Shown: positions 1-8,920, counted from the first letter of the stretch. The stretch: DNA of 64,000 nucleotides from an uncultured Collinsella sp. (GCA_900540945.1 UQHQ01000008.1:1-64000); one strand, 5' to 3'. Notes: generated by a model not told the origin, from the sequence alone. Program-made: numbers and translations.

Positions 1-810
1 GCGAGCTCTCGAGAGGGTGGGGGGGGGCGTGGTGTAGGCGAGCCGCAGCTGATGCTCGACAGGGGCACATCCGTCATTTTTGTAATGAGCCGCGTAGTAC
101 TGCGCGATGCTGGCGCTCATCTCGCTGCCATTGCGATGGCGCTCAAACTGGCGTCTGCAGGTCTCGATGATCTTTGCTACCGACTTGGGTGCCGTCGCGG
201 GAACAAGGGCGAGATAGCCCTCAAATAGCTCGTTGATGTTCAGGAGGCACAGCAGGTCGATCAGCGTCCTTATGGCTGCTCCCTCGGCGGAAAAGCGCGC
301 GGTCATGCGGTTATATCGGTTGCGGTCGACGATGGTCGCATGGGGTCTTGGAGTTTTCTGCCCCGTGGTCCCGGGCTTTTGCCGCGCCTGTGTATTGAGC
401 TCGACGTTGCAGCGCTTGAGGCCGTCCAACGGAAGGAACAGTGCGGTGCGCAGGGTGTTTCGCTTGCTTTCGAGTTCATGACGCTCGTCGGGTTCCCATT
501 CGAGCTTGAGTTTCGTGTCGAGCGCCGTAAGCATATGGGCTAGGCAGCCTACGGTAAGAACGCACGAATCGTTGTCGCGTTTTGGGGCATAGGGGTCTGT
601 CAGCTTGCGAATGTCGGGGTCGCCCATGATCTTTGCGCAGCGCTTCAGCAGTTGAGGGTGGTCGGCCAAGATCGTCGCGAGCGGTAGCGACGCGTAGTTC
701 TTGATGGTCGCGGCGGCAAAGGCGGCGTCATATTCGTTTGCATATGCTCGCTCAATGCGGGCATCCAGAATGCTTTTCTTATCGCCGTCTTCTGCGTGGT
801 GGTTTGTCAT
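1..810 (-). CDS. Unrecognised protein, 3'-truncated by window edge
   Basis: An open frame of 270 codons runs from an ATG at 810 to the left edge without a stop. It starts MTNHHAEDGDKK and is rich in charged residues. I do not recognise the family and see no signal peptide, membrane segment or catalytic motif. Its last visible part contains a run of nine C residues (G on the plus strand, 19-27) encoding Pro-Pro-Pro, so the reading frame near the edge depends on an error-prone homopolymer. The next gene to the right is divergent, about 490 bp away. The frame is judged real because it stays open over its whole length with normal codon use. Confidence 0.55.
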   Translation of the reverse strand, partial: MTNHHAEDGDKKSILDARIERAYANEYDAAFAAATIKNYASLPLATILADHPQLLKRCAKIMGDPDIRKLTDPYAPKRDNDSCVLTVGCLAHMLTALDTKLKLEWEPDERHELESKRNTLRTALFLPLDGLKRCNVELNTQARQKPGTTGQKTPRPHATIVDRNRYNRMTARFSAEGAAIRTLIDLLCLLNINELFEGYLALVPATAPKSVAKIIETCRRQFERHRNGSEMSASIAQYYAAHYKNDGCAPVEHQLRLAYTTPPPTLSRAR

Positions 811-1300
811 AGCTTCTCCAATCGGTTGATGTTCGTGCTGTTTGTTGATGTGTTGGTTGTCGTGAGTGATGTGCTTGCCGTGGGTGATGTGCTGACGTTG
901 GGGTGCTATGCGGTTTTCAATGAGCCCGTGAGGCAGTTGCTGCAGGGGCGGGATGGAACGGCCCATGCAAGGCGGAAGGCATCGTGCTCAAAATCGAGAC
1001 AGCAATGCCCTGGGTGCCTCACATGTGGCAGTTACCTCATTAAGTTGTCATTGCGTTTGGGGTTGTACTTTGCCGATCTTCCTTCTCTTACACGCTAAAA
1101 CTCAAACTTCATATGCTCGATCTACTTAAAACCGCAACGGCGGTCTTTTATCAACTTATATGTCGGAACGCGTCTTTGCAAGTACTTTTTTTGCGTTTGT
1201 TTCAAATGGGGTGGTTTTGCAACCGTCATACGTGCGCTGTGCGAACGTGCCCCGGCTCGGATAAGATAGTGCGCGATAAAAACGATGCAAGGAGGCACAT
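811..1300. other. Intergenic region, about 490 bp, with no convincing gene
   Basis: No gene is supported here. Overlapping short frames lack a ribosome binding site or family resemblance. A weak GC hairpin (ACCGC, loop AACG, GCGGT, then CTTTT) lies at about 1127-1149. The right end should contain the promoter of the HAD gene; a TAAGAT at about 1262-1267 could be its -10 box, but no matching -35 is clear. Confidence 0.5.
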
Positions 1301-2143
1301 ATGGCAATTAAAGCCATCGCAATGGATATCGACGGTACGCTCACCAACGACCAAAAGGTCATTAGCCCGCGTACGCGCGAGAAGCTGCTCGCGGCGCAGG
1401 AGTCGGGCATTAAGCTCATCTTGGCTTCGGGTCGTCCCGCATGGGGGCTACATGCTCTGGCACAGGAGCTCGACCTCCAAAACCATGACGGTCTGCTAGT
1501 CGCTTTCAATGGCGCGCATGTTGTCGACGCTCAGACCGATGAGGTCCTTTTTGACCAGGCCATGCCAGCTGACGAACTGCACCGTCTGATTGATCACCTG
1601 CAAAACTATGATGTGATCCCCATGATCTCGCTCGGGCGCGACCTGCATGTAGAGGACTCGTATCGCTGCATGATTACACTGCCGGACGGCTCGCAGAAGA
1701 ATATCGTCAAATACGAGCGCGATGCCTGCGACCTTAAGATCCGCGAGGTCGAGAGCTTGCATGAGGTCGTGGACACTTATCCCGTAGACAAGCTGCTGAC
1801 GGCAGGCGATCCGGCCTACCTGCAGGCGCATTACGAGGACATGTACGCGCCCTTTACCCAGACGCTTTCGGGTATGTTTACGGCCGACTGGTACTTTGAG
1901 TACACGGCGCCCGGTATTGACAAGGCCCGCGCGCTCGAGGGTGCCCTGCCCAAGCTCGGCATCGATGCCAGCGAGGTCGTCTCGTTTGGCGACGGCCAGA
2001 ATGACAAGTCTATGATTGAGTGGGCCGGAACCGGTGTTGCCATGGGCAACGCCATCGATGAGGTCAAGGCTGTGGCCCAGATGGTGACCGCCAATAATAA
2101 CGAAGACGGCATTGCGGTGGCGCTGGATAAGCTGCTGGGTTAG
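1301..2143 (+). CDS. Cof-type HAD-superfamily phosphatase
   Basis: This 280-residue protein is a Cof/YidA-type (subclass IIB) haloacid-dehalogenase hydrolase, probably dephosphorylating small cytosolic metabolites such as sugar phosphates. Motif I is visible near the N-terminus (AMDIDGTL, nucleophile Asp about residue 9). Motif II is LASGRP near residue 45. The C-terminal FGDGQNDKSM segment carries the metal-binding acidic residues. The length is typical for the subclass. The ATG at 1301 follows a strong AGGAGG ribosome binding site. The substrate cannot be read from sequence. The following terminator separates it from the next HAD gene. Confidence 0.9.
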   Translation: MAIKAIAMDIDGTLTNDQKVISPRTREKLLAAQESGIKLILASGRPAWGLHALAQELDLQNHDGLLVAFNGAHVVDAQTDEVLFDQAMPADELHRLIDHLQNYDVIPMISLGRDLHVEDSYRCMITLPDGSQKNIVKYERDACDLKIREVESLHEVVDTYPVDKLLTAGDPAYLQAHYEDMYAPFTQTLSGMFTADWYFEYTAPGIDKARALEGALPKLGIDASEVVSFGDGQNDKSMIEWAGTGVAMGNAIDEVKAVAQMVTANNNEDGIAVALDKLLG

Positions 2144-2165
2144 AATCGCCGATAGTGCATGGCTC

Positions 2166-2193
2166 GGGCGTCCGCTTGCGGGCGCCCTTTTGT
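2166..2193 (+). terminator. Rho-independent terminator between two HAD genes
   Basis: An 8-bp stem (GGGCGTCC with GGGCGCCC, one wobble) with a 6-nt loop is followed by TTTTGTT. It sits just downstream of the Cof-type gene. It argues that the next gene begins at the GTG at 2207 rather than at the upstream ATG at 2159, which lies before the hairpin. Confidence 0.75.
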
Positions 2194-2206
2194 TAGGGAG
2201 GGTGCC

Positions 2207-2866
2207 GTGTCCGCATTTCCGTTCGACGCCGTTATCTTTGACATGGACGGCGTCATTGTCGATACCGAGTATTACTACCTGGGCGAGACTGCCGCGTTTG
2301 CCAAGGAGCTTGGGCTTAATCTGACTCAAGAGGAGTTGAACGGGCAGGTCGGTACCTCGCATCAGTTCTTCCTGCATATGCTGGTCGATTGGTTTGAGCG
2401 TGCCGGTAAGGGGCATTTCACTGGCGAGGAAGCGTTGGCCCGTTGGGACGAATGGGCTCATAAGCGTCCGCGCGACTATCAGGCTTTGATTAACCCAGGC
2501 GCCGTGGATACGATTCGAGAGCTGCCGCGCCGCGGCGTTCGCGTGGCGCTTGCCAGCTCGTCTCCCATGGTTAGCATCGAGGAAGTGCTCAATGCGTGCG
2601 GGCTGTCGGATGCCTTTGAGTATGTGGTGAGCGGCGAGCAGTTTAAGGAGAGCAAGCCCGAGCCCGACATCTACCTGCATGCGCTGGACCTGCTGGGACT
2701 GCCCGCGAATCGCTGCTGCTGCGTTGAGGATTCGGTGCCTGGCATCACCGCTGGCAAGCGAGCCGGCCTGACAGTCATTGCCAAGCGCGAGGAACGCTTT
2801 GGCTTTAGCCAGGATGCCGCGGACAAGATTATCGACCAGCTGCCGGAGCTGCTCACGCTTTCTTAG
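2207..2866 (+). CDS. HAD hydrolase, beta-phosphoglucomutase/PGP-like
   Basis: This 219-residue protein belongs to HAD subclass IA, the group of beta-phosphoglucomutases and phosphoglycolate or sugar phosphatases. Motif I is DMDGVIVDTE near the N-terminus, motif II LASSSP in the middle, the conserved lysine lies in ESKPEPDIYL, and motif IV is CVEDSVPG. The start is taken as GTG 2207 because an AGGGAGG ribosome binding site lies four bases upstream. The earlier in-frame ATG at 2159 precedes the terminator hairpin of the upstream gene. The exact substrate is unknown. Confidence 0.85.
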   Translation: MSAFPFDAVIFDMDGVIVDTEYYYLGETAAFAKELGLNLTQEELNGQVGTSHQFFLHMLVDWFERAGKGHFTGEEALARWDEWAHKRPRDYQALINPGAVDTIRELPRRGVRVALASSSPMVSIEEVLNACGLSDAFEYVVSGEQFKESKPEPDIYLHALDLLGLPANRCCCVEDSVPGITAGKRAGLTVIAKREERFGFSQDAADKIIDQLPELLTLS

Positions 2867-2949
2867 GAGCGCGGTAGTTGCGCGTTTTTCGGGTCTGATG
2901 AGTAAATAGCCAACATTTTGGTGCGGCAGCAAGCATACTTTATGCTAAT

Positions 2950-2990
2950 GCGGGCTTAAGGGCTTGTTGAATGCCCTTAAGCCCGCTTTT
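2950..2990 (+). terminator. Strong rho-independent terminator
   Basis: A perfect 14-bp stem (left arm from 2950, right arm 2973-2986) with a 9-nt loop is followed by TTTT. It ends transcription of the HAD gene just ahead of the GntR gene. A smaller inverted repeat (AGCATA, 3-nt gap, TATGCT) lies immediately upstream at 2932-2946. Confidence 0.85.
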
Positions 2991-3016
2991 GACTTAATTG
3001 GGCTGGGAGAGGGTAT

Positions 3017-3760
3017 ATGCCACCGACTGAAGGACTAACTGACGGTAAAGCAGCGATACCGCTGTACCAACAGGTTATCGATATCATTAAAAACGAAATC
3101 AATTCCGGTGCCTACAAGGCGGGCGCGCGGATACCCAACGAATTCGAATTGGCTGAGAACTATAAAGTTGGCCGCGTTACCGTGCGACGCGCTATTGAGG
3201 AGCTCGTCCAGCAGGGCTATCTAACGAAGCGGCAGGGGAAAGGCACGTTTGTCAATGCCCCCAAGCTTAAGCGCAAGATTCGCCAGAAGGATGACGTCCA
3301 GAGTTTTTCGGACGCATGCCGCGTTAACGGAATGGAGCCGGGGGCGTGCGTCATTTCGAGAAAGATACTGCCGGCAGATTCTACCGAAGCGCAGTTCTTT
3401 GGTGTTCCCGTTGGAACTGATTTGATTTGCGTTGAGCGTGTACGTACTGCCGATGGAGTCCCCGTCATGCTCGAGAACAACATATACGTTTACGAGGACA
3501 ACGCCTATCTATCAACGGCACCTCTATCTAACCAATCCATTTTTGAGTTCGTGCGCAACCGAACGGGCCGCGCGCCCGCGTTTACCGACCCGTGCACGCT
3601 CGAGATCGCGTGCGCGTCGCCCGAGGTCGCTCGGCTGTTGGCAGTTCCCGTTGGCGAACCCTTGTTTTATATGGAAGCCTTCTTTTTCGATGAGCAGCGG
3701 CGGCCGTTTATCATCGGTCGTCAGCGGATCGTTGGGTCTCGCTACGTTTTTGACATCTAG
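3017..3760 (+). CDS. GntR/HutC-family transcriptional regulator (UTRA domain)
   Basis: This 247-residue regulator has an N-terminal winged helix-turn-helix of the GntR class. The segment from about residue 40 to 83 includes the hallmark PNEFELAENYKVGRVTVRRA and ends in KRQGKGTFV. A C-terminal UTRA effector domain follows, which normally binds a small metabolite such as a sugar phosphate or amine. It stands directly ahead of the fructosamine-type operon, the position held by FrlR and FraR, regulators of the same family in enterobacteria. It is therefore inferred to control that operon, probably as a repressor released by a phosphorylated substrate. A candidate operator lies at 3914-3936. Confidence 0.9.
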   Translation: MPPTEGLTDGKAAIPLYQQVIDIIKNEINSGAYKAGARIPNEFELAENYKVGRVTVRRAIEELVQQGYLTKRQGKGTFVNAPKLKRKIRQKDDVQSFSDACRVNGMEPGACVISRKILPADSTEAQFFGVPVGTDLICVERVRTADGVPVMLENNIYVYEDNAYLSTAPLSNQSIFEFVRNRTGRAPAFTDPCTLEIACASPEVARLLAVPVGEPLFYMEAFFFDEQRRPFIIGRQRIVGSRYVFDI

Positions 3761-3770
3761 GACATTGCGA

Positions 3771-3810
3771 ATGGAAACGCCCGGTGGATCATCTCACCGG
3801 GCGTTTCCAT
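3771..3810 (+). terminator. Perfect 16-bp inverted repeat after the GntR gene
   Basis: The arms at 3771-3786 and 3795-3810 are perfectly complementary with an 8-nt loop. Position just after the GntR stop codon suggests a transcription terminator, but no T-run follows on either strand. It could instead be an RNA-stability or regulatory hairpin ahead of the transporter gene. Confidence 0.5.
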
Positions 3811-3913
3811 ACCGTTCACGGCGCGAACACAACCGTTCAACCGCGTTGCGGCAACCAGTTTGAAATTATCTTGATGAAGGAAAAAGCTGCTGGTAATCTA
3901 TGGGACGTCATAG

Positions 3914-3936
3914 AACGTTTGCCTTATGCAAACGTT
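3914..3936. promoter_or_regulatory. Candidate operator for the catabolic operon
   Basis: A perfect 9-bp inverted repeat (AACGTTTGC and GCAAACGTT separated by 5 bp) ends 42 bp before the transporter start codon. Symmetry, spacing and position suit a dimeric GntR-type regulator binding site. Assignment to the adjacent regulator is inference. Confidence 0.5.
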
Positions 3937-3978
3937 GAAGCGAGATGCGATGCAGTCTCGAGTTCTTTGGAGGTATCT

Positions 3979-5442
3979 ATGTCAGATACGAAGGCGAAGA
4001 AGACAAACAGACGTTTTAAGTTCAAATTACCGCATGTCTATACGATCATGTTCTTGCTGATCGTTGTCTTTGCGGTCCTGACTTGGATCGTTCCCTCTGG
4101 TCAGTATCAGCGCAAGACGATTTCGACAGCGGCGGGCGAGCGTGAAGTCGCCGTTGCTGGAACCTATGAACAGGTCGATAAGAACTACACCGATTCCGAG
4201 ACCGGCGAGACCATCAATCTGGGCCAGGATATCTTCGCGGTTCTGCAAGCGCCCACCAAGGGTATCCAAGAGGCTGCCGACGTCGTTGCGTTCGTCTTAT
4301 TGATTGGCGGATCGTTCGCGATCATCACCAAGACCAACGCTTTGAATGCCGGCATGAGCCGTGTGATTAAAAAGCTCAAGAACAAGGACATCCTCATCAT
4401 TCCCATCACGATGACATTGCTGTCCATTTGCGGCACTACGTTTGGTATGTCTGAGGAAGCCCTGCCGTTCTATGCCATCTTCATTCCCATCATGATGGGT
4501 ATCGGTTATGACTCGATGACGGCATTCATCATCTGCTTCCTTGGTCCTAACCTGGGATATTGTGCTTCGACCATCGACCCGTTTAATGTTTTGATCGCCC
4601 AAGGCATCATTGGCATCGAGGGTAATCCGCAACTGTGGCTGCGCGCCGTTTCTTGGGTTATCTTCACTGCCGTCGGTATCGCATGGGCCATGCGCTACGC
4701 CATGCGCGTCAAGAAAAACCCCGAGTCGTCCATTGTGTACGAGGACGATAAGCTCAAGCGTATTGAGTTTTCCGTGACCGATGCCTCCATCGAGGAAGAG
4801 TTCACTATCCGTCAGAAGCTCGTGCTTATCGATTTTGCTTGCGGTATGGGCATTATCGTCTGGGGTCTTGTTACCCAGGGCTGGTACATGAATGAGATTT
4901 CCGCCGTGTTCCTTGGCATGGGCTTGCTTGCCGGTATCCTGGGCGGTCTTGACCAGCAGACAATCGCAGAGGAGTTCGTTAAGGGTCTCGCCGACTTTGC
5001 GTACGCTGCCATCGTTATCGGTATCGCTCGCGGTATTCTGGTCATCGCCGAGGGCGGCATGATCATCGACACCATCCTCCAGGCGCTCGCTACCGCGCTC
5101 GCCGGTGCACCCGCCGCCGTCTACACCACGTTTATGTATATCGTCCTTGGCCTGCTCTCTTTGCTGGTTCCCTCGAGTTCTGGCCTGGCGGCGCTCACCA
5201 TGCCCGTTATGGGCCCCCTGACCGAGCTCATGGGCCTCAATCCCGAGGCAGCCGTCACCGCGCTCCAGTTTGCCAACCAGACCATCAACACCATCAGCCC
5301 CGTGGCGGGCATGACGGTCGCCGGCCTTGCCGTGGCTAGGATTTCGTTTGGCCAATGGTGGAAGACCATTTGGAAGTTCTTCATTTTCATGGTCGTCTTT
5401 GGCCTGATCGTAACGGCAATCTCTGGCATGCTTCCGGTGTAG
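3979..5442 (+). CDS. YfcC/DcuC-family membrane transporter
   Basis: This is a 487-residue polytopic inner-membrane protein of the YfcC family (DcuC-like ion-transporter group), with a short basic N-terminus and then many hydrophobic segments beginning at about residue 20 (YTIMFLLIVVFAVLTW). Conserved family stretches include TFGMSEEALPFYAIF and FLGPNLGYCASTIDPFN in the middle and LVPSSSGLAALTMP near the C-terminus. Family members are annotated as basic amino-acid or dicarboxylate carriers; FraA of the Salmonella fructose-asparagine system is also described as Dcu-like. As the first gene after the regulator it most likely imports the substrate of the operon. The start at 3979 is chosen for its GGAGG ribosome binding site. 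Confidence 0.85.
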   Translation: MSDTKAKKTNRRFKFKLPHVYTIMFLLIVVFAVLTWIVPSGQYQRKTISTAAGEREVAVAGTYEQVDKNYTDSETGETINLGQDIFAVLQAPTKGIQEAADVVAFVLLIGGSFAIITKTNALNAGMSRVIKKLKNKDILIIPITMTLLSICGTTFGMSEEALPFYAIFIPIMMGIGYDSMTAFIICFLGPNLGYCASTIDPFNVLIAQGIIGIEGNPQLWLRAVSWVIFTAVGIAWAMRYAMRVKKNPESSIVYEDDKLKRIEFSVTDASIEEEFTIRQKLVLIDFACGMGIIVWGLVTQGWYMNEISAVFLGMGLLAGILGGLDQQTIAEEFVKGLADFAYAAIVIGIARGILVIAEGGMIIDTILQALATALAGAPAAVYTTFMYIVLGLLSLLVPSSSGLAALTMPVMGPLTELMGLNPEAAVTALQFANQTINTISPVAGMTVAGLAVARISFGQWWKTIWKFFIFMVVFGLIVTAISGMLPV

Positions 5443-5451
5443 GTGGTTGTG

Positions 5452-7035
5452 ATGTCTGATCGTTTGACGGTCCTGACGTCTAAGAGCGTCTTTACCGGTA
5501 CGGGGGACCTGCCGTTTGAAGGTTTCGTAGCGGTCCGTGGCAATCGAATTGAGGCTGTTGGCACCAAGTGTGAGGTAGCTTCGTATTTGACCCAGGCGGA
5601 CGAGGTAGTTGACCTGGGCGACCGCACCGTCATGCCTGGCCTGATCGACGTGCATACCTTCTATACAGGCTGGGCGCTGCGGACATTGGGGTCTGATCTG
5701 TCCGGCATCGCCGATGCCAAAGAGGCCGTGTCGCTCTTGCGTGCATGGAAAGAAGATCATCCGGATTGCGCGGCGGCTTTTGGCCACAACCTACCCGAAA
5801 CGTTGGCATCGGATGCCGAGAACGCAAATACGGCAGCTGTGTTTGACGATTGTTTTGGCGATATCCCCGTCGCATGCTTTACATCGGGTGCGGAGACCTG
5901 CGTTCTCAATGCTGCCGCTAGTGCGCGATACGGCTTTACACCCCAGGCGTGCTATGCCGAGAAAATCTGGCGCATGATGAGCGATTTCCTCGCGCTGCCC
6001 GAGGTGCGTGCCGGGTATTCGGACTACATGAACATGCTTAACGAGCGCGGCGTTACCGCCATCAAGGAGATGGCGTTTGATGACTATTACGGCTTTGCCG
6101 ACGAAATGGCTCGCCGTGAGGAATCTGGTGAGCTGACGGTTCGCGTCTCTATGATGTCGCAGCCGGTGGGTGCCGGTGCAAATCTGGCATATGCCCGCGA
6201 GGCGCGAGAGCGCTTCCGGGGACCGTTCGTTCGTTTTTCTGGCTTCAACCGTATGACCGATCGCGGCGTATGGGCGGGGCTTGCCGAGATGATAGACCCC
6301 TATGAGGACTCGGCCGATGCGGGCGCTGCCGGCAAGACGGTCGTCGAGGAGCCAGAGTGGGATCTGATTGAGAACGAGCTGCGTGCAATTGATGCTGACG
6401 GCTTCCGATATTCCTTGCATTGCCAGGGCGATGGCGCCGTTCGTCGCACCGTGGCGCTCTATGCCTCGCTGCCTCGAGACGAGCATGGACGGATGCTTCG
6501 TCGCCATGCGATTACCGATCTCGAGAACTCTGACCCGACCGATCTTGTCGAGTTTGGCAAGTTGGGTGGAATTTGCGAGGTCTATCCGCAGATTCTGACG
6601 CTGGACCGGCGCGAGGATTGCCTGTCGATGATGCGTCGACAAATTGGCGAGACGCGACTTTTGCACAGCTGGAATCGCCGCGGCATGGAAGATTCCGGAT
6701 GCACAGTGTGCTGTGGCACGGATTTACCGCTGCTGATTCCGAGCCTGGGCGAGTCAATCTACAGCGCGTGCGGCGGATTCTTCGCCGACGGACTGCCCGT
6801 GAATGAGGCCAACGCGCTGACGCTTGTCGAGCTCTTGCGCGCTTGGACTGCCGGGGGCGCGTACGATCTGATGCGCGAAGACGAGCTGGGTACGCTTGAG
6901 GTTGGCAAGCTTGCCGATATCTGCGTGCTCGATCGGGATGTGTTTGACCTCGATTATCGCGACGCACGCGATCTTGCGGTTGATATGACGATGTCGGACG
7001 GACAAATCGTGTTCGATCGAAATAAGGAGGCATAA
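5452..7035 (+). CDS. Amidohydrolase-3 (YtcJ-like) family protein with altered metal motif
   Basis: About 527 residues matching the YtcJ/amidohydrolase-3 family: an N-terminal beta-sandwich, a metal-dependent TIM barrel, and a C-terminal sandwich (LADICVLDRDVF). Expected landmarks are MPGLIDVH near residue 63-70, HCQGDGAVR in the middle, RRHAITDLE, and CCGTDLPLL later. The usual HxH metal pair after PGxID is H-T-F here, so the second histidine is missing. It may use another metal arrangement or have a changed reaction. The gene lies 9 bp after the transporter stop. GTG codons at 5443 and 5449 are alternative starts. In this operon it could remove an acyl group from an imported conjugate, but this is only inferred. 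Confidence 0.8.
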   Translation: MSDRLTVLTSKSVFTGTGDLPFEGFVAVRGNRIEAVGTKCEVASYLTQADEVVDLGDRTVMPGLIDVHTFYTGWALRTLGSDLSGIADAKEAVSLLRAWKEDHPDCAAAFGHNLPETLASDAENANTAAVFDDCFGDIPVACFTSGAETCVLNAAASARYGFTPQACYAEKIWRMMSDFLALPEVRAGYSDYMNMLNERGVTAIKEMAFDDYYGFADEMARREESGELTVRVSMMSQPVGAGANLAYAREARERFRGPFVRFSGFNRMTDRGVWAGLAEMIDPYEDSADAGAAGKTVVEEPEWDLIENELRAIDADGFRYSLHCQGDGAVRRTVALYASLPRDEHGRMLRRHAITDLENSDPTDLVEFGKLGGICEVYPQILTLDRREDCLSMMRRQIGETRLLHSWNRRGMEDSGCTVCCGTDLPLLIPSLGESIYSACGGFFADGLPVNEANALTLVELLRAWTAGGAYDLMREDELGTLEVGKLADICVLDRDVFDLDYRDARDLAVDMTMSDGQIVFDRNKEA

Positions 7036-7036
7036 G

Positions 7037-7888
7037 ATGTCTGAATCCAAACCGACGCTGCACCGCGAGCAGATTGCGGGCATGAATATCCACTACATCA
7101 TGTGGTCGCTCGATTACTTCCTTGATGTGCAGCAGCGTTTGGGCTTTGAGTCCATTGAGCTGTGGTGTGCGGAGCCGCATGTGACGCTCGACCACACGGG
7201 CTACTTTGAGGCTGAGGTCCTGGCGAAAAAGGCTGCAGACCGTGGGCTTAGGTATCGTACTCTGTGCCCCGAGAATGTTGTCTATCCTTGGCAGTACTGC
7301 GCACGCAAACCGCTGCATGAACAGCGCAGCCTGGCGTACTTTAAGCACGGCATTGAGCTTGCCGAGGTACTTGGGTGCGACCGTATGTCCGTCAACTCGG
7401 GCTGGGGCGACTGGGACGAGGACCGCGAGGAAGCCTGGAAGCGCAGCCGCGAGCACTTGTCCATTCTGGCGGAGTATGCCGGCGAGCACGGTCTGGTGCT
7501 TACGATGGAAAGTCTGCGTCCCGAGGAGAGCAACCTTGTGACGACGGTTTCCGATGCGAAGCGCATGATTGACGAGGTCGCGAGCCCGTACTTACAGCCC
7601 ATGGTTGATACAACCGCGATGGGCGTTGCAGGCGAGACGCTCGAGGACTGGTTTGCCGCCTTTGGTGATGGGGCAATTCACGAGATGCACTTTATCGACG
7701 GTGACCCGTATGGCCATCTGGTGTGGGGCGATGGCAAGCACGATATGGACGCCTTCGTCGCCACGCTCAACGCCCATGGTTTCGACGGCATGCTGGGCCA
7801 GGAAATCACGGATGGTCGTTACTACGATGACCCGGCGGCGGCAGATGCCAAGAACATGGCCGCATTCGAGAAATATCTGATTGACTAA
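7037..7888 (+). CDS. frlC: FrlC-like sugar epimerase/isomerase (TIM barrel)
   Basis: This 283-residue protein is of the xylose-isomerase-like TIM barrel family (AP-endonuclease 2 superfamily). Typical metal-ligand positions are visible in TMESLRPEESN (Glu after strand 5), PMVDTTAM (Asp), HEMHFIDGDPYGH and GQEITDGRYY (Glu). FrlC of E. coli, which interconverts psicoselysine and fructoselysine, belongs to this family and lies in an operon of the same composition. The start codon follows the previous stop by 1 bp with an AAGGAGG ribosome binding site inside the end of the upstream gene, so translation is coupled. The role as fructosamine epimerase comes from context; another sugar conjugate is possible. 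Confidence 0.75.
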   Translation: MSESKPTLHREQIAGMNIHYIMWSLDYFLDVQQRLGFESIELWCAEPHVTLDHTGYFEAEVLAKKAADRGLRYRTLCPENVVYPWQYCARKPLHEQRSLAYFKHGIELAEVLGCDRMSVNSGWGDWDEDREEAWKRSREHLSILAEYAGEHGLVLTMESLRPEESNLVTTVSDAKRMIDEVASPYLQPMVDTTAMGVAGETLEDWFAAFGDGAIHEMHFIDGDPYGHLVWGDGKHDMDAFVATLNAHGFDGMLGQEITDGRYYDDPAAADAKNMAAFEKYLID

Positions 7889-7951
7889 AACAACTATCGG
7901 CCACGCAACCAACGTCATTGATTGCGGGCCAAAATAAGAAAGGAACTGGAT

Positions 7952-8920
7952 ATGAACGCACACGATCTGATCAAAGAGGCAATTGCCGAGAAGGGCAAGT
8001 TCGACAGCGTCTACTGGATTGCTTGCGGTGGCTCCATGATCGATTTGATTCCGGCTCATGAGCTTCTGCAGCGCGAGGCAACCACCTTAACTTCGTATAT
8101 CTATACGGCTCGCGAGTTCGATATCATGCGTCCGCGTCGTCTGGGCGAGAAGTCCCTGGTCATTGCTTGCAGCCACAGTGGCAACACCCCCGAGGTCGTC
8201 GAGGGCTGCGAGATTGCCCTTGCTGCCGGCGCTACGGTGATCGCCCAGACCGACAACGCTGGATCCAAGATCGACTCCGGCAAGTGGACCACGTGGGTCT
8301 ACCCGTGGGGCGAGGGCGTGCCGCAGGCCGAGGTCCCCGCTGGCATTTCGCTGTCGCTTGCGGCCGAGCTGCTCGATCAGCAGGAGGGCTACGCCGATCT
8401 TGCCGATATGTATGCCGGTATCGCCGAGATGGATAAGATTCTTCCCCCGGCACGCGAGAAGGTAAATGCCGAGCTGGGCGATCGCTTTGCCAAGCTTTGC
8501 CAGGAGCACGAGTTCTTCTACATTCTGGGCAGCGGTCCCAACTTTAGCCAGACCTACGGTTTCGCTATCTGCTCTCTTATGGAGATGCAGTGGCAGCACT
8601 GTAGCTACATCCACTCTGCCGAGTACTTCCACGGTCCCTTCGAGGCTACTCAGGATGGCGTTTTTTACTTCCTGCAGATGGGCTCCAGCGAGTGCCGTGC
8701 TATGGACGAGCGCGCCCTGGCGTTCCTTAAGACGCATACCGATACGCTGATGGTGCTCGATGCCAAGGAGTACGGTATGGAAGCCGTGCCGGCGAGCGTC
8801 CGTGCCTATCTGGACCCGGTGCTGTTCTACGCCATGAACTGCGAGCTGCGTGCTGCACGCGGCAAGGTGTTTGATCACGATCCCGATTTCCGTCGCTATA
8901 TGGGTGTTGTCGAGTACTAG
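7952..8920 (+). CDS. frlB: FrlB-like fructosamine-6-phosphate deglycase (SIS domain)
   Basis: This 322-residue cytosolic protein carries two SIS folds. The first has ACGGSMIDL and SHSGNTPEVVE; the second has ILGSGPNFSQTYGF. It ends in HDPDFRRYMGVVEY, very like the remembered C-terminus of E. coli FrlB. HSAEYFHGPFE corresponds to the conserved glutamate/histidine region of this family. FrlB and FraB cleave fructoselysine-6-P or fructose-asparagine-6-P to glucose-6-phosphate and the free amino acid. The start at 7952 has an AAAGGAA ribosome binding site; an earlier in-frame TTG at 7922 is unlikely. Which amino acid or amine is released cannot be told. Confidence 0.85.
   Translation: MNAHDLIKEAIAEKGKFDSVYWIACGGSMIDLIPAHELLQREATTLTSYIYTAREFDIMRPRRLGEKSLVIACSHSGNTPEVVEGCEIALAAGATVIAQTDNAGSKIDSGKWTTWVYPWGEGVPQAEVPAGISLSLAAELLDQQEGYADLADMYAGIAEMDKILPPAREKVNAELGDRFAKLCQEHEFFYILGSGPNFSQTYGFAICSLMEMQWQHCSYIHSAEYFHGPFEATQDGVFYFLQMGSSECRAMDERALAFLKTHTDTLMVLDAKEYGMEAVPASVRAYLDPVLFYAMNCELRAARGKVFDHDPDFRRYMGVVEY

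Noticed and set aside
796..1098. 100-codon plus-strand frame in the left intergenic region
   Set aside because: It overlaps the start of the left-edge gene, lacks a ribosome binding site, and has no family resemblance.
1496..2932. Long minus-strand open frame of 478 codons opposite both HAD genes
   Set aside because: It is antisense to two clear HAD enzymes, has no family motif, and results from high-GC third-position bias.
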